A DNA stretch of 45,246 bases from a virus (IMGVR_UViG_3300009184_005663:1-45246); one strand, 5' to 3'. Shown: positions 33,895 through 42,057, numbered from the stretch's first letter. Notes: a model not told the origin generated them from the sequence alone. Numbers and translations are program-made.

Positions 33895-34709
33895 AACAGA
33901 AAATATTTTTTAATTCAACACTACCTAGAAGCGGTAGCACATTACTTCAAAATTTGCTGGGACAAAACCCAGATTTCTATGTTACACCAACATCAGGTCT
34001 TATAGATTTGATGTTAGGCACACGAATAGGATATAATCAAAATTATGAATCAAAAGCTGGCGATGTTGAATTGTGGAAAGAAGGCTTTTATAAGTTTTGT
34101 TCACATGGAATAGAAGGTTATGTACGGTCACAAACAACAAAACCATATTATCTAGATAAAAATAGAGTTTGGGGATTTTACTATAATTTATTAGCACATA
34201 TTGTAGAAAAACCAAAAGTATTATATATGGTTAGGGATTTACCATCAATCTTTGCTTCAATGGAGAAGAAATTTAGGATGAATCCAGATAAAGATGATGG
34301 AACTATGGATAACATAAAAATGAAAGGAACAACAACTCATAAAAGAGTTGAATTATGGGCACAAACGCACCCTTTAGGTTATTCACTTGAAAAATTATAT
34401 CAGACATTATTAGATGGCACAGCTTCTAACTTTCTATTTATTAGATATGAAGATTTATGTATCAATCCTAATCATGTAATGAAAAGTATATATCAATATT
34501 TAGAGTTAGATGAATTTAAACACAATTTTCAACATATAAACCAAATAACAACTGAGAATGATGCAATACATGGAATATATGGAGATCATGTGATAAGACC
34601 ATCTTTACAAATGCTACCGAATGATTCAAAAGAAATATTAGGAATGCATACAATAGATTTAATTAAAGAGAATTATAAATGGTATTATGATTTCTTTGGG
34701 TATAAATAA
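33891..34709 (+). CDS. PAPS-dependent sulfotransferase
   Basis: The 272-residue protein has the 5'-phosphosulfate loop LPRSGSTLLQNLLG (11-24) and the 3'-phosphate motif YMVRDLPSIFASM (112-124), with Arg115 and Ser119 as ligands. It ends with an acceptor/dimer-like LFIRYEDLCINP segment, which is typical for sulfotransferases. PAPS would come from the host. It would sulfate a sugar hydroxyl or a protein. The gene sits at the junction between the tailoring genes and the first propeller gene, only 9 bases from it, so co-expression with the fibres is likely. Confidence 0.9.
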   Translation: MKQKIFFNSTLPRSGSTLLQNLLGQNPDFYVTPTSGLIDLMLGTRIGYNQNYESKAGDVELWKEGFYKFCSHGIEGYVRSQTTKPYYLDKNRVWGFYYNLLAHIVEKPKVLYMVRDLPSIFASMEKKFRMNPDKDDGTMDNIKMKGTTTHKRVELWAQTHPLGYSLEKLYQTLLDGTASNFLFIRYEDLCINPNHVMKSIYQYLELDEFKHNFQHINQITTENDAIHGIYGDHVIRPSLQMLPNDSKEILGMHTIDLIKENYKWYYDFFGYK

Positions 34710-34718
34710 AGATGAAAT

Positions 34719-35693
34719 ATGTCAAAATTACAAAGCACAGAAATAGTAGGTGTTGAAAATAGGCCAGCAACAATATGTTCAAATACGATGTGCATTTGGT
34801 TTGACACGACTAATTTAAGAACAGTCATTTCCTATTGTGGGTATGGCGGAGCATCAGTATGGTCAGCAGGTGGTGCCATAATAACAGGAAGACGTGAATT
34901 AGCAGGTCTTGGGACTCAAAATGCAGCATTTGCGGCTGGTGGTAATACAATAGCAGGAAGAACAGGAGTATCAGAAGAATATAATGGTGCAAGTTGGGCA
35001 ACAGGCGGTACATTAGCAACCGCAAGATATAGATTAGCAGGCGGCGGTTCACAGAATGAAGCATTTGTCGCTGCCGGTCGAACAACAAGTCCTGTTAATT
35101 TTACTGAAGAATATAACGGTGCAAGTTGGTCAGCTGGAGGTGCAATGATAAATTTTTGTAAAGTAAATTTAGCAGCGTCCGGAACCCAAAATGCTGGATT
35201 AGCAATGGGCGGTCAAGATGATCTTGGTAATTTTTGTTCAGCGACCACCGATGAATATGATGGGGCAAATTGGTCATCTGGAGGTACAATGAGTTCAGGT
35301 AGACAAACGCTAGCAGGAACAGGAACGCAGAATGAAACATTAGCAATGGGTGGTTTTATAGCTGCAGTTGCGTCATGTACAGAAGAATATAATGGAACAT
35401 CTTGGTCAACAGGCGGTGTAATGACAACAGCAAGACGTCAATTAGCAGGCGGCGGTACACAAAATGCAGCTTTTGTTACTGGCGGGTGTACTACTGCTGT
35501 TACTACAGCAACAGAAGAATACAATGGGGCCAGCTGGTCATCTGGCAATGTTCTATCCTGTGCTAGAGGGTGCTTAGGTAGTGCTGGCGACATAACAAAT
35601 GGATTAGCATTTGCAGGTGGAAATAATTCATATATAAGATGTACTGAAGAGTATAGCGCAGCACTGGCGATAATAGATAAGATAATATTATAA
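34719..35693 (+). CDS. Kelch-like beta-propeller fibre protein 1
   Basis: The 324-residue protein has a ~42-residue N-terminal module (MSKLQSTEIVGVENRPATIC, then CIWFDTTNL and ISYCG) followed by six ~44-residue blades. The blade pattern is W-S-x-GG-x-(M/L)-x-x-(A/G)R, LAG-x-GTQN, and (T)EEYNG-(T/A)S. Such repeats have the kelch hallmarks of a GG pair, YNG and W, so a six-bladed propeller is predicted. The tail ends LAIIDKIIL, shared with paralogs. Propellers on phage fibres may bind glycan receptors. This copy is the most diverged in the array (third blade altered, last blade lacks GTQN). Confidence 0.85.
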   Translation: MSKLQSTEIVGVENRPATICSNTMCIWFDTTNLRTVISYCGYGGASVWSAGGAIITGRRELAGLGTQNAAFAAGGNTIAGRTGVSEEYNGASWATGGTLATARYRLAGGGSQNEAFVAAGRTTSPVNFTEEYNGASWSAGGAMINFCKVNLAASGTQNAGLAMGGQDDLGNFCSATTDEYDGANWSSGGTMSSGRQTLAGTGTQNETLAMGGFIAAVASCTEEYNGTSWSTGGVMTTARRQLAGGGTQNAAFVTGGCTTAVTTATEEYNGASWSSGNVLSCARGCLGSAGDITNGLAFAGGNNSYIRCTEEYSAALAIIDKIIL

Positions 35694-35708
35694 AATAAGA
35701 TAAAGTAA

Positions 35709-35830
35709 ATGGCTAAATTACAAAGTACAGAAATAGTAGGAGTTGCAAATAGGCCAGCAACAATATGTTCAAATAGTGTTTGTATGTGGTTTGATACAAC
35801 TAATACTAAAATGGTTTTTTCGTATTGTGG
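35709..35830 (+). repeat. 122-bp direct repeat, copy 1 (shared with 36663-36784)
   Basis: The first 122 bases of this propeller gene, coding the N-terminal module up to SYCG, are base-for-base identical to the start of the next gene. The blade parts then diverge abruptly. Confidence 0.95.
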
Positions 35831-36647
35831 TTTAAGTGGTGCTGGTATATGGTCAGCAGGTGGTGCTTTAAGTATTGCTAGAGAATGTTTAGCTGGTGCA
35901 GGAACACAAAATGAATCATTTGTAGCAGGCGGCTTTTTTATTACAAATATATCAAATACTGAAGAATACAATGGTGCATCGTGGTCTGCTGGTGGTGCAT
36001 TACTAAATGCAAGACATGGTGCAGGTGCAGCAGGCACTCAGAATGCAGGACTTACTATGGGAGGGCCTTCTCTATCATGTACTGAGGAATATGATGGCGC
36101 TACTTGGACTGCTGGCGGAGTTATGATAACAGCAAGAAGAGGTCTTGCAAGCGCAGGCACACAAAATGAAGCATTTGCAGTAGGCGGTATAGGCGGAACT
36201 GGATGCACCGAGGAATATAATGGTGTAAGTTGGTCAGCCAGTAATGCATTAGGTACTGCAAGGGCTTGGTTAGCTGGAGCTGGAACTCAGAATGTAGGTC
36301 TTGTGATGGGCGGCTTTGTTGCAAGTAGTCTAGCGTGCACTGAAGAATATAATGGTACAAGCTGGTCAGCCAGTAATGCATTAGGCACTGCAAGGTATTC
36401 GTTAGCTGGAGCAGGCACACAAAACTTAGGTCTTGCTACAGGAGGTCGTTTAAATACATCATTATCATGTACTGAAGAGTATAATGGTACATCATGGTCA
36501 GAAGGTGGATCATTAATAACTGCACGAATGGGATTAGCAGGCTCAGGATCACAGTTTTCTAGTCTTGTAGCTGGTGGGTTTTCAAATACAACTGTAACAT
36601 GCACTGAAGAATACATTAAATTAGCTAATGTAGATATTAGTATTTAA
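35709..36647 (+). CDS. Kelch-like beta-propeller fibre protein 2
   Basis: This 312-residue paralog has the same N-terminal module (KLQSTEIVGVANRPATIC) and six blades. Blades 4 and 5 share the odd WSASNALGTAR start instead of WSAGG, pointing to internal duplication. The last blade has GSGSQFSSL where others have GxGTQN. The C-terminal tail is LANVDISI. Its first 122 bases are identical to the first 122 of the next gene, so the two have exchanged sequence recently. Confidence 0.85.
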   Translation: MAKLQSTEIVGVANRPATICSNSVCMWFDTTNTKMVFSYCGLSGAGIWSAGGALSIARECLAGAGTQNESFVAGGFFITNISNTEEYNGASWSAGGALLNARHGAGAAGTQNAGLTMGGPSLSCTEEYDGATWTAGGVMITARRGLASAGTQNEAFAVGGIGGTGCTEEYNGVSWSASNALGTARAWLAGAGTQNVGLVMGGFVASSLACTEEYNGTSWSASNALGTARYSLAGAGTQNLGLATGGRLNTSLSCTEEYNGTSWSEGGSLITARMGLAGSGSQFSSLVAGGFSNTTVTCTEEYIKLANVDISI

Positions 36648-36662
36648 TTAAAAATATAACTT

Positions 36663-36784
36663 ATGGCTAAATTACAAAGTACAGAAATAGTAGGAGTTGC
36701 AAATAGGCCAGCAACAATATGTTCAAATAGTGTTTGTATGTGGTTTGATACAACTAATACTAAAATGGTTTTTTCGTATTGTGG
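36663..36784 (+). repeat. 122-bp direct repeat, copy 2
   Basis: This is identical to 35709-35830 and codes the N-terminal module of the third propeller protein. Confidence 0.95.
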
Positions 36785-37622
36785 GTATGGTGGAGCAGGC
36801 ACTTGGTCAGCAGGGGGTGCAATGATAACCGCAATGTATGCTTTAGCAGGGGTAGGTACACAAAATGAAGGACTTGTTGCAGGAGGTGCATTAGTAAATA
36901 CAGCTGTATCATGTACAGAAGAATACAATGGTACATCATGGTCAGCAGGAGGGGCATTAGCAACAGGAAGATATCAATTAGCAGGAGCGGGTTCACAGAA
37001 TGAAGGACTTGTAGCAGGAGGGGGTAGCGGTGGAGTTTGTTCGTGCACAGAAGAATATAATGGCACATCTTGGGCAGCAGGGGGTGCAATGATAACAGCA
37101 AGAAGATTATTAGAAGGAGCAGGAACTCAGAATGAGGCATTTGTAGCAGGAGGTTTTACAAGTGTAAATTTATCTTGCACTGAAGAATATAATGGAACAT
37201 CATGGTCAGCAGGAGGTGGACTAATAACTACAAGAAGAAATTTAGCAGGAGCAGGTACACAGAACGTAGGACTTGTAATGGGAGGTTTAACAAATGTACA
37301 AGTATCATGCACAGAAGAATATAATGGCACATCTTGGGCAGCAGGGGGTGCAATGATAACAGCAAGATATACTTTAGCAGGAGCAGGAACGCAAAATGAA
37401 GCCTTTGTTGCAGGAGGTTATACAGATGTAATTGTAACTTGTACAGAAGAATATAATGGCACATCTTGGGCAGCAGGGGGTGCATTATCAGTTGGAAGAT
37501 ACCAATTAGCAGGAGCAGGGTCACAGGCCGCAGGACTTGTAGCAGGAGGTTATAATGTTGCAAATTTATCTTGTACCGAAGAATACACTAAACCATTAGC
37601 AATAATAGACTGTATTAAATAG
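36663..37622 (+). CDS. Kelch-like beta-propeller fibre protein 3
   Basis: The 319-residue paralog has the N-terminal module and six regular blades (WSAGGAMITA.., [22 protein letters not shown]). It is the most regular copy. Within it, 60-base segments at 37044-37103 and 37308-37367 are identical, showing very recent blade duplication or conversion. The last blade has GAGSQAAGL and ends SCTEEYTKPLAIIDCIK. It is predicted to form a six-bladed propeller on a short anchoring module. Confidence 0.87.
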   Translation: MAKLQSTEIVGVANRPATICSNSVCMWFDTTNTKMVFSYCGYGGAGTWSAGGAMITAMYALAGVGTQNEGLVAGGALVNTAVSCTEEYNGTSWSAGGALATGRYQLAGAGSQNEGLVAGGGSGGVCSCTEEYNGTSWAAGGAMITARRLLEGAGTQNEAFVAGGFTSVNLSCTEEYNGTSWSAGGGLITTRRNLAGAGTQNVGLVMGGLTNVQVSCTEEYNGTSWAAGGAMITARYTLAGAGTQNEAFVAGGYTDVIVTCTEEYNGTSWAAGGALSVGRYQLAGAGSQAAGLVAGGYNVANLSCTEEYTKPLAIIDCIK

Positions 37623-37632
37623 AATATAAAAC

Positions 37633-38592
37633 ATGGCAAAATTACAGAGTAGTGAAGTTGTTGGAGTTGCAAATAGACCAGCAACAATATGTTCAAATAC
37701 GATGTGCATTTGGTTTGATACAACTAATTTAAAAACGGTTATTTCCTATTGTGGGTATGACGGAGCAGGAGTTTGGTCAACAGGAAGTGCAATGATTTCA
37801 GTAAATATAGGATTAGCAGGCGCAGGAACTCAGAATGAAGGTCTTGCTATGGGTTCTAATATTAATCTTAATACAGAAGAATATAATGGCACCTCTTGGT
37901 CAGCTGGTGGTAATATGATAACAACAAGAGTAAGTGCGGCAGGAGCAGGAACACAGAATGCAGGACTTTTAATTAGTGGTGGTAATACTAATGCTACTGA
38001 AGAATATGATGGTACTACTTGGGCAACTGGTGGTAATGTAATAATTAGAAAAGGATATTCAGCAGGAGCAGGAACACAAAATGAAGCTCTTGCAGCTGCA
38101 GGATCTGTAGACTTTATTAGTAATACTAATACTTGTACAGAAGAATACGATGGGACATCATGGTCAACAGGATGTACAATGATAACAGCAAGAGCTTATT
38201 TAAGAGGTGTTGGAACGCAGAATGTAGGACTTGCAGCAGGTGGATACAATTCTGCTGGGGCCTGCGCATGTACAGAAGAATATAATGGCACCTCTTGGTC
38301 AGCTGGTGGTAATATGATAACAGTAAGAAGTCAATTAGGAGGTGCAGGATCGCAAAATTCTGGGTTAGTATTTGGAGGCAAAAATAGTTCAAATTTTAAT
38401 TCGGCTATTACTGAAGAATACAATGGGACATCATGGTCAACTGCTAATACATTAATAACAGCAAGAAGATTAATAGGTGGTACAGGTACACAAGGATTAG
38501 GATTAGCATTTGGTGGGTGTGTAAGTGCTTCAGTTTCCTGCACTGAAGAATACACTAAAGCGTTAGCAATAATAGATCGTATTTTATCATAA
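37633..38592 (+). CDS. Kelch-like beta-propeller fibre protein 4
   Basis: The 319-residue paralog has six blades. Its N-terminal module (KLQSSEVVGVANRPATICSN, CIWFDTTNLKTVISYCG) is closest at DNA level to the first gene of the array (ICSNTMCIWFDTTNL coded alike), not to its immediate neighbour. Blades 1-3 lack the usual Cys before EEYNG. Tail LAIIDRILS is conserved with paralogs 1 and 3. It starts 11 bases after the upstream stop. Confidence 0.85.
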   Translation: MAKLQSSEVVGVANRPATICSNTMCIWFDTTNLKTVISYCGYDGAGVWSTGSAMISVNIGLAGAGTQNEGLAMGSNINLNTEEYNGTSWSAGGNMITTRVSAAGAGTQNAGLLISGGNTNATEEYDGTTWATGGNVIIRKGYSAGAGTQNEALAAAGSVDFISNTNTCTEEYDGTSWSTGCTMITARAYLRGVGTQNVGLAAGGYNSAGACACTEEYNGTSWSAGGNMITVRSQLGGAGSQNSGLVFGGKNSSNFNSAITEEYNGTSWSTANTLITARRLIGGTGTQGLGLAFGGCVSASVSCTEEYTKALAIIDRILS

Positions 38593-38629
38593 ATCAATTT
38601 ATAGATATTTGAATATATAATAAAATAAC

Positions 38630-39466
38630 ATGGCTAAATTACAGAGTAGTGAAATAGTAGGTGTTGCAAATAGACCTGCAACGATATGTGTAAATACTGT
38701 TTGTTTATGGTTTGATACAACTAACCTAAAACCAATGGCATCTTATTGTAGTAGGAGTGGAGCAGGTACTTGGTCAGCAGGGGGTGCATTGATAACGGCA
38801 AGATATGGTATTGGTGTTATGGGGACACAAAATGAGGCATTAGCCGCAGGTGGGTATCAAAATACAGTTGTTGGAGTTAGTTGTACAGAAGAATATAATG
38901 GAACATCATGGGCTGTAGGGGGTGCACTTATAAATGCAAGATTATACCTTCCTGGGGCAGGTACACAAAATGAAGGACTTGTAGCAGGAGGTTTTACAAA
39001 TGTAAGCTTAGCTTGTACAGAAGAATACAATGGCACATCATGGTCAACAGGGGGTGCGTTAGCAACGGCAAGACATGCTTTAGCAGGAGCAGGTACACAA
39101 AATGCAGGACTTGTAGCAGGAGGTGCTGGCCCTTTATCATGCACGGAAGAATATAATGGTACATCTTGGTCAGCAGGAGGTGCATTAATAAATAGCAGAT
39201 ATGTAGTATCAGGAGCAGGTACACAAAATGAAGCATTTGTAGCAGGAGGCGTTACAACTGTATCTGTATCATCATGCACAGAAGAGTATAATGGAACATC
39301 GTGGTCATCAGGTGGAGCAATGATAACTGCAAGAGGATATTTATCAGGTGCAGGGTCACGAGGTGCTGGACTTGTTGTAGGTGGATATACTAATGGAAAT
39401 CCTGGTCTTGCTTGTACAGAAGAATACCTAAAATCATCATACACAATAGTAGATTGTATCTTATAA
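38630..39466 (+). CDS. Kelch-like beta-propeller fibre protein 5 (five blades)
   Basis: The 278-residue paralog has the N-terminal module ([20 protein letters not shown]) and only five blades, about 44 residues fewer than its neighbours. The last blade retains the terminal form (GAGSRGAGL) and the tail YTIVDCIL, so an internal blade has been lost rather than the end. A five-bladed propeller or an altered oligomer would result. The spacing to the upstream gene (37 bases) is larger than between the others, and an AT-rich leader precedes the ATG. Confidence 0.85.
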   Translation: MAKLQSSEIVGVANRPATICVNTVCLWFDTTNLKPMASYCSRSGAGTWSAGGALITARYGIGVMGTQNEALAAGGYQNTVVGVSCTEEYNGTSWAVGGALINARLYLPGAGTQNEGLVAGGFTNVSLACTEEYNGTSWSTGGALATARHALAGAGTQNAGLVAGGAGPLSCTEEYNGTSWSAGGALINSRYVVSGAGTQNEAFVAGGVTTVSVSSCTEEYNGTSWSSGGAMITARGYLSGAGSRGAGLVVGGYTNGNPGLACTEEYLKSSYTIVDCIL

Positions 39467-39494
39467 TTTACGTATAACAAAAAATAGTTTTAAT

Positions 39495-40370
39495 ATGAAT
39501 AAATACATTGTTTGGCACATCCAAGGTGGATTAGGAAAGAATGTTGCAGCAACAGGATTACCAAAAACAATAAAAGAAGTGTATAGTGACAGACAACTTA
39601 TAATGGTTGTATCCTATCCCGAAGTTTTCCTAAACAATCCCTATGTTGATAGAGTGTATCCGTTAGGTAATTGCCCCTACTTTTACGAGGATTTTATAGA
39701 GAATAAAGACGCTCTCGTTTTTAGACATGAGCCATATCATCAAACAGGTCATATACATAAGAATAAGCATTTGGTAAGCAACTGGTGCGACCTATTAAGT
39801 ATTCCTTATGAGAACCAGACTCCTCAGCTTTATCCTAACTATGCAGAAAAAGTAAATGCTAAAAAATGGTTTAGGGATAAGCCTGTCATCGTATTACAAA
39901 CATCTGGTGGTGAATTAGAATCAAAGACTACTTATTCATGGTGTAGGGACATGCCACAAGATATTGCGCAATTAGTTGTGGACAAATATAAAGATTCTCA
40001 TCATATATTTCATATATCACGAAGAGGAGGTTATATTTTAAATGGAGTAGAAAGAGTTGATATGAAATTATCTAATATGGAATTATTTAGCATGTTGACT
40101 GTATCATCTAAGAGATTTTTAATTGATTCATCTTTACAACATGCAGCAGTTGCTATTAATTTACCATCTACTGTATTTTGGATTGGAACATCTCCTCAAG
40201 TTTTTGGTTATGGTATTCATACAAATATCGTGGCAAATAAGATTAATAATAAGAATCATTTAATTGGTTCTTATCTGTTTGATTTTCAGTTTGACTATAA
40301 TGTACACGAGTGTCCATATAATAGTTTGGAAGAAATGTTTGATCTGGAAAAAATTATTAATATGTTATGA
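39495..40370 (+). CDS. GT9-like glycosyltransferase (heptosyltransferase fold)
   Basis: The 291-residue protein has a GT-B-like organisation seen in GT9. The N-terminus YIVWHIQGGLGKNVAATGL (4-22) resembles the G-x-G-(D/K) donor-domain loop, the middle has VIVLQTSGGE (131-140), and the C-terminal signature is FLIDSSLQHAAVAINLPSTV, then FWIGTSP. GT9 members typically move heptose from ADP-heptose. The gene lies between the propeller array and the S74 fibre, an unusual place for a transferase unless it acts on fibre proteins or host glycans. The first half of the gene is visibly richer in C and G than the second, suggesting a mosaic origin. Confidence 0.75.
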   Translation: MNKYIVWHIQGGLGKNVAATGLPKTIKEVYSDRQLIMVVSYPEVFLNNPYVDRVYPLGNCPYFYEDFIENKDALVFRHEPYHQTGHIHKNKHLVSNWCDLLSIPYENQTPQLYPNYAEKVNAKKWFRDKPVIVLQTSGGELESKTTYSWCRDMPQDIAQLVVDKYKDSHHIFHISRRGGYILNGVERVDMKLSNMELFSMLTVSSKRFLIDSSLQHAAVAINLPSTVFWIGTSPQVFGYGIHTNIVANKINNKNHLIGSYLFDFQFDYNVHECPYNSLEEMFDLEKIINML

Positions 40371-40386
40371 AAAAATAGTAAACATA

Positions 40387-40450
40387 GATAGAATTAATCT
40401 ATCAGGAAATATAAAAGGCTTATTAGTTTCTAGTTGGACTAATAAGCCTT
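40387..40450 (+). terminator. Two tandem hairpins, probable terminator/attenuator
   Basis: Hairpin 1 is GATAGA-ATTAA-TCTATC (40387-40403). Hairpin 2 is a perfect 13-bp stem AAGGCTTATTAGT / ACTAATAAGCCTT (40415-40427 and 40438-40450) with a 10-base loop. No T tract follows, so it may pause, process or terminate weakly. It separates the GT9-like gene from the fibre genes. Confidence 0.6.
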
Positions 40451-40465
40451 AAATTATATAATATA

Positions 40466-40621
40466 ATGACATATAAAAAAGATAAATTCAATTTTAATAA
40501 ATTTTTATTAATTGTATTAAAAATTAGCATATTATTAATATTAATATTTATAATATTTTTATTATTAATATCTTATGCAATTATCTATTTTATTCAATCT
40601 GCAATATCTTTTTTTATTTAA
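40466..40621 (+). CDS. Small membrane peptide (51 aa)
   Basis: The frame encodes 51 residues: a basic start (MTYKKDKFNFNKF) and a long Ile/Leu-rich segment (LLILIFIIFLLLISYAIIYF) that predicts one transmembrane helix. It sits between a hairpin pair and the S74 fibre gene, as the 36-residue peptide follows the first fibre. No family is recognised. The T/A-rich DNA makes chance possible. Confidence 0.45.
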   Translation: MTYKKDKFNFNKFLLIVLKISILLILIFIIFLLLISYAIIYFIQSAISFFI

Positions 40622-40644
40622 AAAGTAATAAATAAAATAAAACA

Positions 40645-42057
40645 GTGGCCGGTTATAAAATTATCAATACAGGTGGTATAGGTCTTCAGACGGATAATGA
40701 AGGAGTTAGTATTCCTACTGCAAATGGCACAAGCGGTTTAAGAACTATAGGAACTCCTACAGGATCTATTATTTTTAATTTAGAAGATAATCAATTATAT
40801 TCATTTAATGGAACTTCATGGTTAAAAACAAATACCAGTGGATCTAGCGGCACGAGTGGATCTGCTGGATCAAATGGTACTGCTGGATCTAGTGGTACGA
40901 GTGGATCTAGTGGTACTGCTGGATCTAGTGGTACGAGTGGAATATCTGGCCCTCAAGGGTTACAGGGACCAATTGGTCCTCAAGGAGCAACAGGACCACA
41001 AGGAGCAATAGGACCTCAAGGGATATCTGGACCGCAAGGTTTACAGGGACCTATTGGTTCAGCAGGAACATCTGGCTCTTCAGGGACAAGTGGAACATCT
41101 GGTTCTTCAGGAACAAGTGGAACATCTGGTGCAACAGGAACAAGTGGAACATCTGGTGCAACAGGTCCACAAGGAGCACAAGGCCCAACAGGAACAACAG
41201 GTCCACAAGGTCCACAAGGAGCGCAAGGCATAGCCGGCACGAGTGGTTCTAGTGGTACTCGTGGTTCTAGTGGAACAAGTGGTTCTAGTGGAACAGCAGG
41301 CACATCTGGCGCAACAGGCCCGCAAGGAGCACAAGGTCCAACCGGATCAACAGGTCCAACCGGAACAACAGGTCCACAAGGAGCACAAGGTCCAACCGGA
41401 TCAACAGGTCCACAAGGAACACAAGGTCCAACCGGATCAACAGGTCCACAAGGAGCACAAGGTCCAACCGGATCAACAGGTCCACAAGGATCTGCTGGAT
41501 CTAATGGAACAACAGGTCCACAAGGAGCACAAGGTCCAAGTGCAGGAATAACATCATATACAAACCCAGCCGACAATAGAGTATTAACATCGGTATCATC
41601 TACAGCAATAAATTCTGAAACTAATTTAACTTTTGATGGAACCACTTTAACGGTTGTTGCAGGTGATTTAAAAATAACAGCAGGTTCAATTTCAGTAGGA
41701 GGTAATATAGCAAATAGTGCAACCGATGGTAGAATTGATGCAAGTAATGATATTGTAGCATTCTCAACATCAGATAGAAGATTAAAAGATAACATAAAAA
41801 ATATTGAAAACCCAATTCAAAAAATATTAAAACTAAATGGTGTTGAATTTGATTGGAATGAAGATTATTATAAAATTCATGGTTATGAGGGAAATGACAT
41901 TGGTGTGATTGCTCAAGATTTAAAAGATGTATTACCACAAGCATTAAGAATAAATGATAGTGGATATTATGCAGTTAGATATGAAAAAATTATACCATTA
42001 CTTATTGAATGCATTAAGGATTTAAATAGTGAAATAAAAATACTAAAAGAAAAATAA
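40645..42057 (+). CDS. Collagen-like tail fibre with C-terminal S74 intramolecular chaperone
   Basis: The GTG at 40645 opens a 470-residue protein. The N-terminus ([20 protein letters not shown]) and PTGSIIFN, then LYSFNGTSW, form the attachment module. Residues ~70-305 are collagen-like triplets: GTSGSSG blocks, then GPQG, and [12 protein letters not shown] units repeated in 36-bp DNA blocks. The C-terminus is a Peptidase S74 domain: SDRRLK (376-381) holds the Ser/Lys pair of the autocleaving chaperone, followed by [15 protein letters not shown] and [20 protein letters not shown]74 domains trimerise fibres and then cut themselves off. The N-terminal module is repeated in the gene at 43122. 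Confidence 0.92.
   Translation: MAGYKIINTGGIGLQTDNEGVSIPTANGTSGLRTIGTPTGSIIFNLEDNQLYSFNGTSWLKTNTSGSSGTSGSAGSNGTAGSSGTSGSSGTAGSSGTSGISGPQGLQGPIGPQGATGPQGAIGPQGISGPQGLQGPIGSAGTSGSSGTSGTSGSSGTSGTSGATGTSGTSGATGPQGAQGPTGTTGPQGPQGAQGIAGTSGSSGTRGSSGTSGSSGTAGTSGATGPQGAQGPTGSTGPTGTTGPQGAQGPTGSTGPQGTQGPTGSTGPQGAQGPTGSTGPQGSAGSNGTTGPQGAQGPSAGITSYTNPADNRVLTSVSSTAINSETNLTFDGTTLTVVAGDLKITAGSISVGGNIANSATDGRIDASNDIVAFSTSDRRLKDNIKNIENPIQKILKLNGVEFDWNEDYYKIHGYEGNDIGVIAQDLKDVLPQALRINDSGYYAVRYEKIIPLLIECIKDLNSEIKILKEK

Noticed and set aside
38857-39480. Minus-strand frame of 207 codons in the propeller array
   Set aside because: It is an antisense shadow of the kelch-like blades; similar shadows occur under every paralog and repeat at blade period.
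41016-41795. Long minus-strand frame (259 codons) rich in Pro and Cys
   Set aside because: It is the mirror of the Gly-X-Y repeats on the + strand; its proline/valine composition follows from the repeat, and the + frame has clear S74 and fibre motifs.
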